64,000 bases of DNA from Listeria monocytogenes (GCF_013282665.1 NZ_CP054041.1:2710001-2774000), one strand, 5' to 3'. Counted from the stretch's first letter, positions 9,458 through 20,529 are shown. The notes: generated from the letters alone by a model not told the origin. Program-made: numbers and translations.

Positions 9458-10669
9458 TTAAAATAAATCAGCAAACTCATCTTTCACTTGCGCAGTTTCC
9501 GCTACATTTACAGAAATAGTCTCGATGTTATCTAAAGCTTTTGCAATTAATGCATCGAAATCTGTGAAGCTTTCGTAATGCTCGATTTTATCTAGTTTTG
9601 GCTTTGTTTTTGGAGATGGTGGCGTGAAAATGGTACAGCAATCTTCAAAAGGTTGCACGGATAAGTTATACGTATCAATCTTTTGTGCGATTTGAATAAT
9701 TTCATTTTTATCCATGGATACGACTGGACGAATGATTGGTGTCGCTGTTACGGCGTTAATCGCTAGCATACTTTCTAATGTTTGGCTGGCAACTTGCCCT
9801 AAACTCTCGCCATTAACAATAGCTAAACCATTTCTCTTGCGGCGCAGCTCATCTGTAATTCGGAGCATCATTCGACGAGTTACGGTCATAATCACGCTCT
9901 CTGGAATTTGTTGTTTAATCACTTCTTGAATTTCTGTAAATGGAACGATGTGCATTTGTACCTGTCCGCTGTATTTAGCCAATTTTGCAGCCAAATCAAT
10001 CGCTTTTTGTTTCGCTTGTTCACTTGTATACGGTGGGCTGTGGAAATGAACTGCTTCAATTTCTACGCCACGTTTTTGGGCTAAATAACCAGCAACTGGG
10101 CTATCGATACCACCTGAAAGCATTAACATTGCACGACCCGATGAACCTACAGGCAGACCTGCTGCCCCAAGAATCGTCCGGCATGATAAGAATACGCCTT
10201 CTTTGCGCACATCAATGGTTAGTTTCACATCTGGATTTTTCACATTGACGGTTAAATCTTCTATATTTTGCAGGACATAGGCCCCGATTTCTTGATTTAT
10301 TTCATTAGAATCAAGTGGAAACTCGCGGTGGCTACGTCTTGCTGCGACTTTAAATGTTCCATTCTCCTCATGCGCATCTTGTACTAAGGCAAGTGCAGCA
10401 GCTTTTACTTCCTCTAAATCTAAATTGACGCGGACCGCCGGGCTAAATGATTGAATCCCGAAAATCGGTTTCAGCCGTTCTTCAGCGAGCTGATAATCTG
10501 CTCCATTTAAAATAATATACATTCGGTCACGTTCTCCGTGAATGCGAACTTCTGGCAAATCTGTCATTGCACGTTTAACGTTTTGCGCCAACTTTGTCAC
10601 AAATTGTTTTCTGTTTTTTCCTTTTGTAGATAACTCTCCGTATCTAATTAACATACGATCAAATTCCAA
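9458..10669 (-). CDS. thiI: tRNA 4-thiouridine synthetase ThiI
   Basis: ATP-dependent sulfurtransferase for 4-thiouridine at tRNA position 8. An N-terminal ferredoxin-like/THUMP region (to about residue 165) binds tRNA; SGGIDSPV near 186 is the PP-loop. At 403 residues it lacks the C-terminal rhodanese domain of the E. coli enzyme, as in Bacillus, so sulfur must come directly from its partner desulfurase. The Cys pair in FEDCCTIF near 345 may act in transfer. The ATG directly abuts the desulfurase stop, as expected for a dedicated pair. Confidence 0.95.
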   Translation of the reverse strand: MEFDRMLIRYGELSTKGKNRKQFVTKLAQNVKRAMTDLPEVRIHGERDRMYIILNGADYQLAEERLKPIFGIQSFSPAVRVNLDLEEVKAAALALVQDAHEENGTFKVAARRSHREFPLDSNEINQEIGAYVLQNIEDLTVNVKNPDVKLTIDVRKEGVFLSCRTILGAAGLPVGSSGRAMLMLSGGIDSPVAGYLAQKRGVEIEAVHFHSPPYTSEQAKQKAIDLAAKLAKYSGQVQMHIVPFTEIQEVIKQQIPESVIMTVTRRMMLRITDELRRKRNGLAIVNGESLGQVASQTLESMLAINAVTATPIIRPVVSMDKNEIIQIAQKIDTYNLSVQPFEDCCTIFTPPSPKTKPKLDKIEHYESFTDFDALIAKALDNIETISVNVAETAQVKDEFADLF

Positions 10670-11809
10670 TTATTTCACCACTTTATTTAGATTTTCAATG
10701 ATTTCTTGCAGTTTTTGAATAAAAATTTTCGCTTCGGATAAACGATTTTCATACGATAAACTAACGCGTACAGCACCTGTTGCTTCTTCGTCCGTCACGC
10801 CCATCGCTTTTAATGTGCTGCTTGCTAGCTTCTGCTTAGAAGAACACGCACTAGTTGTGGAAATGTAAATATCTTCTTTTTCTAAAGCATGTACCAAAAT
10901 TTCCCCACGATGCCCTTTTGCCGAAAAACAAACGATATGTGGAGCCGCGACACTTTGCTTCGTATGAACTGTCATATCAGGCATTTGCGCAATTTCCGTT
11001 AATAAGTAATCGCGAATCTCGATTAATGCTTCTTTTCGCGGCTCATTTTCGAGCGTTAGTCGTAATGCTTTTGCAAGCGCAACATTCCCAGCTAAATTTT
11101 CTGTTCCACTGCGGTAGCCCATTTCCTGCCCACCGCCAAGAATTTCTGAATGTAAATGCACATTTTTTCGTTTAAAAAGTATTCCGGATCCACGTAGAGC
11201 ATGAAATTTATGCCCTGAAAAAGTGAGTAAATCAATAGCATTCTCATTTAGTGCAAGTGGTATTTTTCCGATACCTTGAACGAAATCCACATGAAAGAAA
11301 GTATGTTCACGTAAGCTTAACATTTCGCCAATTTCGTGCAGTGGTTGGATGCTTCCCACCTCATTGTTCACACCCATAATAGACACTAATATCGTTTCAT
11401 CTGTGAGTGCATCTTTCAATGCTTCCATCTTGATGACGCCGTTTTTATCTACTGGTAAGTAGGTGACAGTAAAACCTTCCTGCTCAAGTTCTTCCATTAC
11501 CATACGAACAGAAGGATGCTCAATGCTAGAGGTAATAATATGTTTCCCACGATTTTGGTAATTATACACTAGCCCTTTAATCGCTAAATTATTCCCTTCT
11601 GTCCCACCGGATGTGAAAATAATTTCTTCTGGCAAAGCCCCTACCATCGTAGCAATTTGTTTTCTTGATGTATCAAGCAGCTCTTTTGATTTAGCGCCAA
11701 AACGGTGAAGCGAAGAAGGATTAGCAAAATAATTACTTGCTACCTTTGTATATGTTTCAAGTACGGCCGCATTTGGCTTGGTTGTCGCACTATTATCGAA
11801 ATAAATCAT
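10670..11809 (-). CDS. nifZ: Cysteine desulfurase, ThiI partner (NifZ/IscS-like)
   Basis: PLP enzyme that removes sulfur from cysteine as a persulfide. Schiff-base Lys in SGHKFHAL near residue 201 and catalytic Cys in TSACSSKQ near 322, on a longer loop of the IscS group. 379 residues. It is immediately followed by thiI with no gap; in Bacillus the same pairing supplies sulfur for 4-thiouridine only, and I infer that role here. Other Listeria desulfurases would serve Fe-S assembly. Confidence 0.9.
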   Translation of the reverse strand: MIYFDNSATTKPNAAVLETYTKVASNYFANPSSLHRFGAKSKELLDTSRKQIATMVGALPEEIIFTSGGTEGNNLAIKGLVYNYQNRGKHIITSSIEHPSVRMVMEELEQEGFTVTYLPVDKNGVIKMEALKDALTDETILVSIMGVNNEVGSIQPLHEIGEMLSLREHTFFHVDFVQGIGKIPLALNENAIDLLTFSGHKFHALRGSGILFKRKNVHLHSEILGGGQEMGYRSGTENLAGNVALAKALRLTLENEPRKEALIEIRDYLLTEIAQMPDMTVHTKQSVAAPHIVCFSAKGHRGEILVHALEKEDIYISTTSACSSKQKLASSTLKAMGVTDEEATGAVRVSLSYENRLSEAKIFIQKLQEIIENLNKVVK

Positions 11810-11886
11810 AAAACCGATATTCTCCTCCCCAATATTCCACTCTCCATTTTATCATAATTCCAACACTTTCCAACTACTATTTTCAT

Positions 11887-11926
11887 AAAAAAACAGGATT
11901 CCTATTATAATAGGGACCCTGTTTTT
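11887..11926 (-). terminator. Terminator after ezrA
   Basis: AAAACAGG-(TATTATAATA)-CCTGTTTT hairpin with inner pairs CCTATT/AATAGG, flanked by a T-run on the minus strand. Confidence 0.85.
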
Positions 11927-11932
11927 ACGTTT

Positions 11933-13648
11933 TTATTCAATGTCATCGACGCTTACTTTAGAGGCGTAGGCTTTCTCGACTTTTTTAAATGCGCCTGTTT
12001 CCACTTTTTCTAGTGCAGTTACAGCAATTTCTAAGGCTTTTTTATACTGATAGTCATAATAGAAATGGTTCTCAGCTTGCACGAGTTCATCTGCGAGTTC
12101 TTTATTGCGCAAACGATAACGATTCGCATATTGGATAACATGTTCCACGAGGCGAACATTTTCCATCATTTCTTCCGCTTTTTCAGTTAAATGGATTAAA
12201 TCTTCTTCTGCAATGCGCCAATCTTGGCTCACTGCCTTCATGTTTAGCGGTTTTTCTTCTAAACGTTTCTCAAGCGTATCGATGGATTCCCCCATATGCT
12301 CTCGAAGCGACAAATACTCTTCTGGAAGACCTGGCAAACGCTCTCGTTCCATTTTGCGATCCAGTGTAATAATTGCTCGGCGCATACGTTCTGCATCATC
12401 ACGCGCTTCTAGTTCGTCTTTACGCAAGGAACGTAATTCTTCAGCAAATTTATCCTGTTCAGCACTAATGGTAATAAGTGCTGCATCAATTTCTTTCAGT
12501 GTATCTTGAGCGGCAGAGTAAGCAATCTCTCCACTAGCAATTAAAGTAGTTAACTGTTCAAAGTTTTCTTTGGCTTCACTTAATTTAGCGCTCGTTTTTA
12601 AATAAACTGCCAAATCATCTTCTGCAACATGATACGTTTGTTTTACTTCTGTAATTTGCTCAGCAAGCGCATCTGAAACGGCATTTTGGCGTTGTAATTT
12701 GTCTGAAGTTGGACTATGATTTTCTTTCACAAAATGACGTGCTTCTGCTTCGTGTTCAAGCGTATCGTAAAACAAATCGATTTCATTATGTAATTCTTCT
12801 ACTCCTTGTTCCGCTTCATCTAAATCAAGATTAATTATATTTTTTTTCATTTTATCAATTTGATTTTTCATGCGAGAAATCTCTTTATCTAACTCCATTT
12901 GAGCTAAATAATAACCTTTTCGGACCATTTCTTCATAACCAGCACGAAGTTTATTCATTTCTTCTGGCAAAATGGTATCTGTTTCGTGCAATAAGGACGG
13001 AATTCGTTCCATTTGTGCTTCAATGACTTGCATTTCTTTTTGAACTACTATAACGATTTCGCGTGCTTCTAAATGATCACCTTGGTCCGTTAATGAATCA
13101 TAGCTATTTAAGCTTTCTGACAGTTCATTTAGTTTTGCTTCTACATAAGGTAACGTTTCTCCAAGCTTAAATCCTCTTGTTAAAACTTCCCGGCGTAGCT
13201 CCGCAAATTTTTCTTTCGTGGCACGGCTTTCTTTCGCATTTTTTTCTTCACTAATAAGCAGTTCTTTGAGGCCGCCAAGAATTTGATCCATTTGCTTTTC
13301 AATTACAACGAGCATTTGCTCAATATCATTTTCAGCATTTGTAGCAGAACGGAATTTGTAACGGTCCGTGTTCATCTCTGCTTCTAATAATACTTCTTCT
13401 AAATCAGGAAATAACCTTGTTTCAATTTCATCCCATGAGGAACGCCATGATTCAAAGAGCGCTTCTGTTTGACCTGTTAGTTTTAATTTTTTCACTTTTG
13501 AAAGTTCATCAATAACCGGCCGCTCTCTGAGTTTAATTTTTTTCTCTTCTAACTCGTTTATTCTTTGGTAATGTTTTCTTTTTAATATGTAGCCTGCACC
13601 AATGACTGCAATAACTACGATAATAAAGCCGATTAACATGTAGTACAT
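11933..13648 (-). CDS. ezrA: Septation ring regulator EzrA
   Basis: Membrane-anchored spectrin-like protein that restrains FtsZ ring assembly and links it to cell-wall synthesis. One N-terminal transmembrane helix (about residues 3-22) is followed by some 540 residues of coiled-coil repeats rich in Glu/Lys. The ATG at 13648 with GGGAGGA six bases upstream gives 571 residues, typical; the longer upstream extension lacks a ribosome site. Transcribed separately from the desulfurase/thiI pair because of its own terminator. Confidence 0.95.
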   Translation of the reverse strand: MYYMLIGFIIVVIAVIGAGYILKRKHYQRINELEEKKIKLRERPVIDELSKVKKLKLTGQTEALFESWRSSWDEIETRLFPDLEEVLLEAEMNTDRYKFRSATNAENDIEQMLVVIEKQMDQILGGLKELLISEEKNAKESRATKEKFAELRREVLTRGFKLGETLPYVEAKLNELSESLNSYDSLTDQGDHLEAREIVIVVQKEMQVIEAQMERIPSLLHETDTILPEEMNKLRAGYEEMVRKGYYLAQMELDKEISRMKNQIDKMKKNIINLDLDEAEQGVEELHNEIDLFYDTLEHEAEARHFVKENHSPTSDKLQRQNAVSDALAEQITEVKQTYHVAEDDLAVYLKTSAKLSEAKENFEQLTTLIASGEIAYSAAQDTLKEIDAALITISAEQDKFAEELRSLRKDELEARDDAERMRRAIITLDRKMERERLPGLPEEYLSLREHMGESIDTLEKRLEEKPLNMKAVSQDWRIAEEDLIHLTEKAEEMMENVRLVEHVIQYANRYRLRNKELADELVQAENHFYYDYQYKKALEIAVTALEKVETGAFKKVEKAYASKVSVDDIE

Positions 13649-13941
13649 CCAAAATCCTCCCATCAACGTTAACTTGTGAAAGAAAAACAGCCACACTCGA
13701 GCTGCTCATACATCTTTTCAATTATGTACATCTTTCCATATGTAGTATATTTTATTCCTCATTTTCAGTTCATTATACACATCTTTTATTTTACCACGAT
13801 TTCTCTAGAATTACTTGCGTTTAGCGAAAAAAATTTTGGAACAAGTGAAACCTCTCCTATTACGAAACAAATTTCCCGAAATCCCTTAACGTTCATGCTA
13901 TACTAAAGACAATATTTGAAAAGAAATGTGGGGATAAAAAA

Positions 13942-14430
13942 ATGATTGAAATTCAAAAAATGACTGGAACAAAAGAAGAAAATTACAGCCTTGCGTTAAA
14001 ACAAGTGCAAGCAATGATTCACGGCGAGCCAAATTTAATTGCAAACTTAAGCAATGTTTCGTCTATATTAAACCAAGCGCTTTCTGATATCAATTGGGTT
14101 GGATTTTATTTGCTTGAAAAAGAAACAAATCAATTAGTACTTGGCCCCTTCCAAGGTCTACCTGCGTGTATTCGCATTCCACTTGGCAAAGGTGTGTGCG
14201 GTTCTGCCGCCGCTGATCAAAAAACATATATAGTAGAAAATGTGCACGATTTCCCTGGTCATATCGCATGTGACGCGGCCTCTAACTCCGAAATCGTTCT
14301 GCCAATTGTAAAAAATCATCAATTACTTGGCGTGCTTGATATTGATAGTCCCCTTTTTAATCGTTTTGATGAAATGGACCAGTTGTGGCTTGAACGAATC
14401 CGTGATGCAATCGTTCAAGAAATCAATTGA
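13942..14430 (+). CDS. Free methionine-(R)-sulfoxide reductase (GAF domain, YtsP-like)
   Basis: 162-residue single GAF-domain protein. The three Cys of fRMsr enzymes are present: Cys76 in PACIRIP, Cys86 in GVCGSAA and Cys110 in HIACDAAS. The enzyme reduces free (not protein-bound) Met-R-sulfoxide in the cytoplasm. GTGGGG upstream of the ATG is a modest ribosome site. Divergent from ezrA; its stop codon overlaps the -35 box of rpsD. Confidence 0.92.
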   Translation: MIEIQKMTGTKEENYSLALKQVQAMIHGEPNLIANLSNVSSILNQALSDINWVGFYLLEKETNQLVLGPFQGLPACIRIPLGKGVCGSAAADQKTYIVENVHDFPGHIACDAASNSEIVLPIVKNHQLLGVLDIDSPLFNRFDEMDQLWLERIRDAIVQEIN

Positions 14431-14456
14431 CAAGCTACTAGTAACTATACTATACT
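14427..14456 (+). promoter_or_regulatory. rpsD promoter
   Basis: TTGACA, 18 bases, TATACT. The -35 box overlaps the TGA stop of the preceding GAF gene. Confidence 0.8.
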
Positions 14457-14486
14457 GGAAGATGTGTAAAATGCAGCTTGAGTAAA

Positions 14487-14625
14487 ATGAATGAGTGTGT
14501 TGTTTACCCCCAGATGTAATTCTGTGGTATATCGCGTAACCGGCGGCTGCTATGGTGATGGTATATGAAGGTAAACTGCCCTGATTTGGTTTTACGTCAC
14601 GTTTGTTTTATACCAAAAACAAATA
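14487..14625 (+). ncRNA. Ribosomal protein S4 autoregulatory leader
   Basis: About 180 untranslated bases precede rpsD. They are structured, with paired tracts such as TTTACC/GGTAAA, GTTTTAC-like arms and the GGCGGCTGC core, at the position where Firmicutes rpsD carries the S4-binding pseudoknot leader. S4 made in excess binds here and lowers its own expression. I infer identity from position, structure and gene; I did not fold it. Confidence 0.65.
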
Positions 14626-14641
14626 AAAGGAGGAGTCTCTT

Positions 14642-15244
14642 ATGGCTCGTTATACAGGTCCAAGCTGGAAAGTTTCCCGTCGTTTAGGAATTTCACTTTC
14701 TGGAACAGGTAAAGAATTAGAGCGTCGTCCGTATGCTCCAGGTCAACACGGCCCAACTCAACGTAAAAAAATCTCAGAATATGGTTTGCAACAAGCTGAA
14801 AAGCAAAAATTGCGTCATATGTATGGATTAACTGAACGTCAATTCAAAAACACGTTCAACAAAGCTGGTAAATTACAAGGTAAACATGGTGAGAACTTCA
14901 TGATCTTACTAGAACAACGCCTTGATAACATCGTTTATCGTCTTGGTCTTGCTCGCACTCGTCGTGCAGCTCGTCAACTAGTAAACCATGGCCACATCAC
15001 TGTAGATGGCAAACGCGTAGATATCCCTTCTTACCAAGTATCTGTTGGTCAAGTGATTTCTGTTCGTGAAAAATCTGCTAAAAACTCTGCAATCGCTGAA
15101 AGCTTAGAAGTTTCAAGCTTCGTGCCTGAATACGTAACTTTCGATGCAGAAAAACTAACTGGTTCTCTTAACCGTCTACCAGAACGTTCTGAACTTGCTG
15201 CTGAAATCAACGAAGCATTTATCGTAGAATTCTACAGCCGTTAA
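14642..15244 (+). CDS. rpsD: 30S ribosomal protein S4
   Basis: 200 residues, full length: ribosomal S4 N-terminal domain ([15 protein letters not shown]) and an S4 RNA-binding domain from about residue 92 ([13 protein letters not shown]). It starts 30S assembly on the 5' domain of 16S rRNA. Single-gene unit, as in Bacillus, with AAAGGAGGA upstream, codon use typical of a highly expressed gene and a strong terminator. Confidence 0.98.
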   Translation: MARYTGPSWKVSRRLGISLSGTGKELERRPYAPGQHGPTQRKKISEYGLQQAEKQKLRHMYGLTERQFKNTFNKAGKLQGKHGENFMILLEQRLDNIVYRLGLARTRRAARQLVNHGHITVDGKRVDIPSYQVSVGQVISVREKSAKNSAIAESLEVSSFVPEYVTFDAEKLTGSLNRLPERSELAAEINEAFIVEFYSR

Positions 15245-15253
15245 TTAGAACTA

Positions 15254-15300
15254 AAAACCTTACAATGCATAACTTTGGTTATGGTTGTAAGGTTTTTTTA
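15254..15300 (+). terminator. Terminator after rpsD
   Basis: CCTTACAA...TTGTAAGG stem, extended by CATAAC/GTTATG, then seven T. Confidence 0.93.
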
Positions 15301-15305
15301 TGCAC

Positions 15306-15335
15306 AAAAAAACACTCGTCTTCAAAAACGAGTGC
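15306..15335 (-). terminator. Terminator after tyrS
   Basis: GCACTCGT / ACGAGTG stem on the minus strand followed by T7, nine bases after the tyrS stop. Confidence 0.9.
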
Positions 15336-15343
15336 CTTCCCTC

Positions 15344-16609
<1,266 letters not shown>

Positions 16610-16631
16610 TCATTCTCCTTTTATTTTTGGA

Positions 16632-16880
16632 CATAAAAAACGTCCCTCCGCTAAAAAATCTAGCGAAGGGACGTGTTAATTAACGTGGTACCACCCTACT
16701 TTTAGGAATAAATCCTACTTCAAAAAATAACGGCTCAACACCGGCCGCGCCATTATCCTGCGCAACGTGACTCCGGGATGTAATTCGTCTACTCATCTCT
16801 ACTAGTTTCCACCAACCACTAGCTCTCTAGGAATAAGAACAAGCAACTACTTCGTCCGTTCATAGTCATTTTCGTTATGA
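16632..16880 (-). promoter_or_regulatory. T-box riboswitch, tyrosine-specific, upstream of tyrS
   Basis: Minus-strand leader with the T-box elements in order: conserved Stem I distal sequence GGTTGGTGGAAAC, specifier TAC (Tyr) at 16782-16780 in GAATTACATC, T-box GGTGGTACCACG at about 16684-16696 and a terminator (perfect CGTCCCT-CGCTA / TAGCG-AGGGACG, 16635-16673) followed by T6. The T-box base U (UGGU) fits a tRNA with discriminator A, as tRNA-Tyr has. Confidence 0.95.
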
Positions 16881-16882
16881 AA

Positions 16883-16912
16883 AGTATACATACATTTATA
16901 ACATATCGTCAA
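16883..16912 (-). promoter_or_regulatory. tyrS promoter
   Basis: TTGACG, 18 bases, TATACT on the minus strand, right after the ccpA stop. No ccpA terminator is visible between them, so ccpA transcripts may read into the T-box leader. Confidence 0.7.
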
Positions 16913-16925
16913 AAATGCTGTCAAC

Positions 16926-17933
16926 TTATTTTTTTTCTTTAGTCGTTCCACGTAGTTTTTCACTATGTGGTAAAATAACTGTTTTTTCATCTACTTCTTC
17001 ATTGGTCATTAATTTTGTTAATAGACGCATAGCAACCGCACCGATATCGTATAAAGGTTGTACGATAGTCGAAAGTTGTGGACGCGACATTAAAGTTAGT
17101 TTTGTATTATTACTTGTCATCACTTCTAAGTCTTCTGGAACTTTGATTCCAGCATCAAGCGCCGCATTCAAAATACCAATAGCTAGTTCATCATCTGCAA
17201 CTACAACTGCATTAGGTTTTTTAGCTAGAGCACTTAATTCTTCCCAAACTTTCACACCTGCATTATAGTTATATTTCGCTTCGATAATGTAATCTTCTTG
17301 ATAAGCAATTCCCGCTTCTTCTAACGCTTCTTTGTAACCAGCTAATTTCATTTCGCGATTGACTGGCTCGTTTAGAGAACCACTTACAAACGCGATTTGT
17401 TTATGACCATTATCTACAAAACGTTTCACTGCTTCTTTAGTCGCTTGTTTGTAATCAATGTTAACAGAAGCGAATTTGTTCTCCATATCCACAGCTCCAG
17501 CTAACACTACTGGCGCTGGAGAACGATCAAATTCTTCTTGTAATTGTTCCGAAATACGTTCACCCATATAAATAATACCATCTACTTGTTTACCAAGAAG
17601 CGTATTTAACACTTGAAGTTCTTTATCCTCATTTTCATCTGAATTACTAAGGATAATGTTATATTTATACATTGTCGCAATATCTTCAATCCCACGTGCA
17701 AGTTCTGCATAAAATACGTTAGATATATCTGGAATAATCACGCCAACTGTAGTTGTACGTTTGCTCGCTAGACCTCTAGCAACAGCGTTAGGACGATAAC
17801 CTAATTGATTAATTACATCTAATACTTTTTTTCTTGTTACTGGTTTAACATTCGGGTTGCCGTTCACTACCCGAGATACCGTTGCCATAGAAACGTTTGC
17901 TTCCCGCGCAACATCATAAATCGTTACATTCAT
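16926..17933 (-). CDS. ccpA: Catabolite control protein A
   Basis: LacI-family global regulator of carbon catabolite control that binds cre sites with HPr-Ser-P. The N-terminal helix-turn-helix ([20 protein letters not shown]) and hinge ([10 protein letters not shown]) precede a periplasmic-binding-like core. 335 residues. As in Bacillus it lies between the aroA-type DAHP synthase and tyrS. A near-consensus cre lies in its own 5' region. Confidence 0.96.
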   Translation of the reverse strand: MNVTIYDVAREANVSMATVSRVVNGNPNVKPVTRKKVLDVINQLGYRPNAVARGLASKRTTTVGVIIPDISNVFYAELARGIEDIATMYKYNIILSNSDENEDKELQVLNTLLGKQVDGIIYMGERISEQLQEEFDRSPAPVVLAGAVDMENKFASVNIDYKQATKEAVKRFVDNGHKQIAFVSGSLNEPVNREMKLAGYKEALEEAGIAYQEDYIIEAKYNYNAGVKVWEELSALAKKPNAVVVADDELAIGILNAALDAGIKVPEDLEVMTSNNTKLTLMSRPQLSTIVQPLYDIGAVAMRLLTKLMTNEEVDEKTVILPHSEKLRGTTKEKK

Positions 17934-17980
17934 CTCTATTCACTCTCCATATTCATTATTTTAATGGCTCTACCTACCAT

Positions 17981-17994
17981 TGTAAACGTAAACA
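17981..17994 (-). promoter_or_regulatory. Candidate cre site in the ccpA leader
   Basis: TGTAAACGTAAACA differs from the cre consensus TGWAANCGNTNWCA at one position. It falls about 10-23 bases downstream of the predicted ccpA start point, a place where bound CcpA would block transcription. Autoregulation is inferred. Confidence 0.6.
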
Positions 17995-18010
17995 AACTAG
18001 CCTTCCTTTA

Positions 18011-18039
18011 ATAATACGATAACTTTTTTCGATATGCAA
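18011..18039 (-). promoter_or_regulatory. ccpA promoter
   Basis: TTGCAT, 17 bases, TATTAT on the minus strand, placing the start point near 18004 and leaving a leader of about 70 bases. Confidence 0.65.
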
Positions 18040-18134
18040 TTGTTTTTACTCTTTATTTTCATTTATTTTCATATCAAAACGGCATAGTTCTTCGTAAGAA
18101 AATGCCGATAGAACATTGTTTTTTCATGACAAAA

Positions 18135-18163
18135 CAAAAAACCTTGGAATCCCAAGGTTTTTC
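18135..18163 (-). terminator. Terminator after DAHP synthase
   Basis: AACCTTGG-GATTC-CCAAGGTT hairpin with a T-run on the minus strand. Confidence 0.88.
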
Positions 18164-18167
18164 GCTG

Positions 18168-19253
18168 TTACTTTATTTTATGTGGTACTAAATTACTTGC
18201 TAAAATCGCATTCCAGAATTCTTCAAATTCAGGAATATCCATTTGTTGTGCAGAATCTGATAATGCAACTGCTGGATCTGGATGAACTTCCGCCATGACA
18301 CCGTCCGCTTCGATAGCTAGGGCTGCTTTTGCACATGGAAGCAATAAATCTTTTCGACCAGTAGAATGTGTTACGTCCACCATAACAGGTAAATGCGTCT
18401 CTTTTTTCAAAATTGGTACAGCAGAAATATCAAGTGTATTTCTTGTAGCTTTTTCATATGTGCGAATACCGCGTTCACATAAAATAATTTTGCCATTTCC
18501 TTGTGACATAATATATTCAGCAGCACCAATAAATTCTTCAATGGTAGCAGATAGTCCACGTTTTAATAAGATTGGTTTGTCTACACGACCAGCTGCTTTT
18601 AGTAATTCGAAATTTTGCATGTTTCTTGCGCCAATTTGAATAACATCGACATAATCAAGAGCAACTTCAATATCAGCCGGTGTAACGATTTCACTAATAA
18701 CCCCTAAACCATATTCATCTGATACACGTTTTAAAATTTTCAGTCCTTCTAAACCTAATCCTTGGAAGTCATATGGGCTTGTACGAGGTTTAAATGCACC
18801 ACCACGAATAAGTTTTAAGCCTTTTGCTTTAATGGACTCAGCAACCGCAGCAACTTGTTCATAAGATTCCACGGAACATGGTCCGAAGACAAATACCGGT
18901 TCGCCATTCCCGATTGGCAATCCTTTTACTGTAACAATAGTATCTTCTTTTTTGTTTTTTCTAGAAACGAGTAACGCTTTGGAATGATCATCCTCTTGAA
19001 GTTCTAACCCTGCTTTAAAAATTTCTTTAAATAATTTTTGAACCGTGCTATCTTCAAAAGGTCCTTCATTTGCTGCAAGAATTGTGTTAAGCATTTCTCT
19101 TTCACGTAATGGATCAAAACGAAGAGAACCTTGAGTTCCTTTGATTTTACCAATTTCTTGTACTAAATTAGCGCGTTTGCTAATTAATTCTAGCAAATCA
19201 ATATTTAATTGATCCACCTGTGTTCTAAGTTCCTCTAAATTTGCATTAACCAT
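18168..19253 (-). CDS. aroA: Chorismate mutase / DAHP synthase fusion
   Basis: Bifunctional first enzyme of the shikimate pathway. Residues 1-85 form an AroQ-type chorismate mutase ([19 protein letters not shown]), here mainly a sensor of chorismate/prephenate; the rest is a type I-beta DAHP synthase (GPCSVES near residue 126, [11 protein letters not shown], later metal-binding HSTGR). 361 residues. In Bacillus the same fusion, called AroA, adjoins ccpA. It feeds chorismate to the trp operon further along this window. Confidence 0.95.
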   Translation of the reverse strand: MVNANLEELRTQVDQLNIDLLELISKRANLVQEIGKIKGTQGSLRFDPLREREMLNTILAANEGPFEDSTVQKLFKEIFKAGLELQEDDHSKALLVSRKNKKEDTIVTVKGLPIGNGEPVFVFGPCSVESYEQVAAVAESIKAKGLKLIRGGAFKPRTSPYDFQGLGLEGLKILKRVSDEYGLGVISEIVTPADIEVALDYVDVIQIGARNMQNFELLKAAGRVDKPILLKRGLSATIEEFIGAAEYIMSQGNGKIILCERGIRTYEKATRNTLDISAVPILKKETHLPVMVDVTHSTGRKDLLLPCAKAALAIEADGVMAEVHPDPAVALSDSAQQMDIPEFEEFWNAILASNLVPHKIK

Positions 19254-19434
19254 TTAACTTCCACCCTTCTAAAAATCTGCTCCAAGAATATTTCTCATTA
19301 TAGAGGAAAACAGACAATTTGTCACGAATCCGCTTTTATACTTAATCGCTTTTAAGCATTAAAGTGAATAATGTAAAACTAATGTTAACATGTTTTAAAA
19401 CAAATTACAAGCAGATAATCTATTTTTCCCCAAT

Positions 19435-19464
19435 AAAAAAAACAGCCTCGTGAGGCTGTTTTTT
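19435..19464 (-). terminator. Terminator after ytxG-ytxH
   Basis: AACAGCCTC-GT-GAGGCTGTT hairpin with T8 on the minus strand. Confidence 0.92.
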
Positions 19465-19473
19465 GAACTTACT

Positions 19474-19998
19474 TTATTTTACTTCATTTTTAGCATCAGA
19501 AGCAATTTTTTTCGCTTCGTCTTTGCCTTCATCTACTGCTTTTTTTGCTTCTTTTCTTGCTTTATCTGCTGCTTTTTCTACATCGCCAGCAGCGTCTTTT
19601 GCTTCACTTTTTACAGCATCTGCCGCTTTTTTAGCAGCTTCTTGGTTTTCTTCTTTATTTTGTGAAACCACTTCTTTGACTGCTTTGCTTTGTTTAGAAA
19701 CAGTATCTGCTAATTTACCAGATTTGTCTTTCACTACATCTACAAATCCACCAGCAGAATCAACTAATTTATCTTTTGTTCCTTTGGCTACACCACTAAT
19801 TTCGATACCTTTTTCATAAGCAACATCTTTCCATTGGTTGCCTTTTTCTTTAATTGTATCGACTTGTGTATTTAAGTCCTCACGTAGTTCTTTACCTGAT
19901 TTAGGTGCGAATAGAAGTGCTGCGGCTGAACCAACGATTGCACCAATTAAACCACCGATTAGAAAATCTTTTGTATTAATACCATCTTTTTCTGCCAT
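19474..19998 (-). CDS. ytxH: General stress protein with YtxH domain
   Basis: 174 residues: a short cytosolic start, one Gly/Ala-rich transmembrane helix (DFLIGGLIGAIVGSAAALLF, roughly residues 11-30), then PKSGKELRED and a long Lys/Ala/Glu-rich helical tail resembling LEA-like sequences. YtxH proteins are SigB-controlled in Bacillus and Listeria; biochemical role unknown. I start at the ATG at 19998 (GGAGGG at normal spacing). It follows ytxG by about 20 bases and shares its SigB-type promoter. Confidence 0.88.
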   Translation of the reverse strand: MAEKDGINTKDFLIGGLIGAIVGSAAALLFAPKSGKELREDLNTQVDTIKEKGNQWKDVAYEKGIEISGVAKGTKDKLVDSAGGFVDVVKDKSGKLADTVSKQSKAVKEVVSQNKEENQEAAKKAADAVKSEAKDAAGDVEKAADKARKEAKKAVDEGKDEAKKIASDAKNEVK

Positions 19999-20019
19999 GA
20001 TAAATCCCTCCAAATTATA

Positions 20020-20475
20020 TTAGAAATTAGATTGTTCTGCTGCTTCTTTTGCGGCTTCTTTCGCTGCTTTATTTGCTTTCATTTTTTCTCTAAAAGAAAG
20101 AATTGAATTGCTAATTGAGACAGCTTGAGAAATTTTCGCTTCGTTTTGTTCTACTTTGTTTGTTGCGAGTGTTGCTAATTCGCGAACAGATTGACTTAAT
20201 CCTAGTAAAGAAGTCCCAATGTCACCAACTGCATCAAAAACTGGATCCACTTTCGCAACTTTGCCATTTACATCTTCTAGAAGTGTATTGGTCTTATCAA
20301 GCAATTTTTGTGATTGTCCTGTAATCCCTTGTACTTCTATTGTTATTTTTTCTAATGATTCAGCTACCTCATCCATTGTTTGGGAAGTTGATTTTAATGT
20401 TTTTCCCAAGTAGATGGCAATAACTAAAAGCGCAATTGCGGCAATAAGTGCTGCAATATACAAGATTACTATCAT
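20020..20475 (-). CDS. ytxG: DUF948 membrane protein YtxG
   Basis: 151 residues: N-terminal transmembrane helix (about 2-24), then a helical region with heptads like those in methyl-accepting proteins (SQTMDEVAESLEKI) and an Ala/Lys-rich end. DUF948 proteins are stress-induced partners of YtxH. First gene of the pair, with a SigB-like promoter and GGAGGTG before the ATG. Confidence 0.88.
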   Translation of the reverse strand: MIVILYIAALIAAIALLVIAIYLGKTLKSTSQTMDEVAESLEKITIEVQGITGQSQKLLDKTNTLLEDVNGKVAKVDPVFDAVGDIGTSLLGLSQSVRELATLATNKVEQNEAKISQAVSISNSILSFREKMKANKAAKEAAKEAAEQSNF

Positions 20476-20503
20476 CTATCCACACCTCCATATTCCTTTT
20501 TCT

Positions 20504-20529
20504 ATACCCTGAGTATTCCCCTCTAAAAC
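20504..20529 (-). promoter_or_regulatory. SigB-type promoter of ytxG-ytxH
   Basis: GTTTTA, 14 bases, GGGTAT on the minus strand, close to the SigB consensus GTTTAA-N12-14-GGGTAT, about 30 bases ahead of the ytxG ATG. This agrees with the known general-stress control of the genes. Confidence 0.75.

Noticed and set aside
19474..20475. Ala/Lys-rich repeats in ytxG and ytxH as a possible recombined or mobile repeat
   Set aside because: This is normal low-complexity, helical sequence for these families, not a DNA repeat unit.
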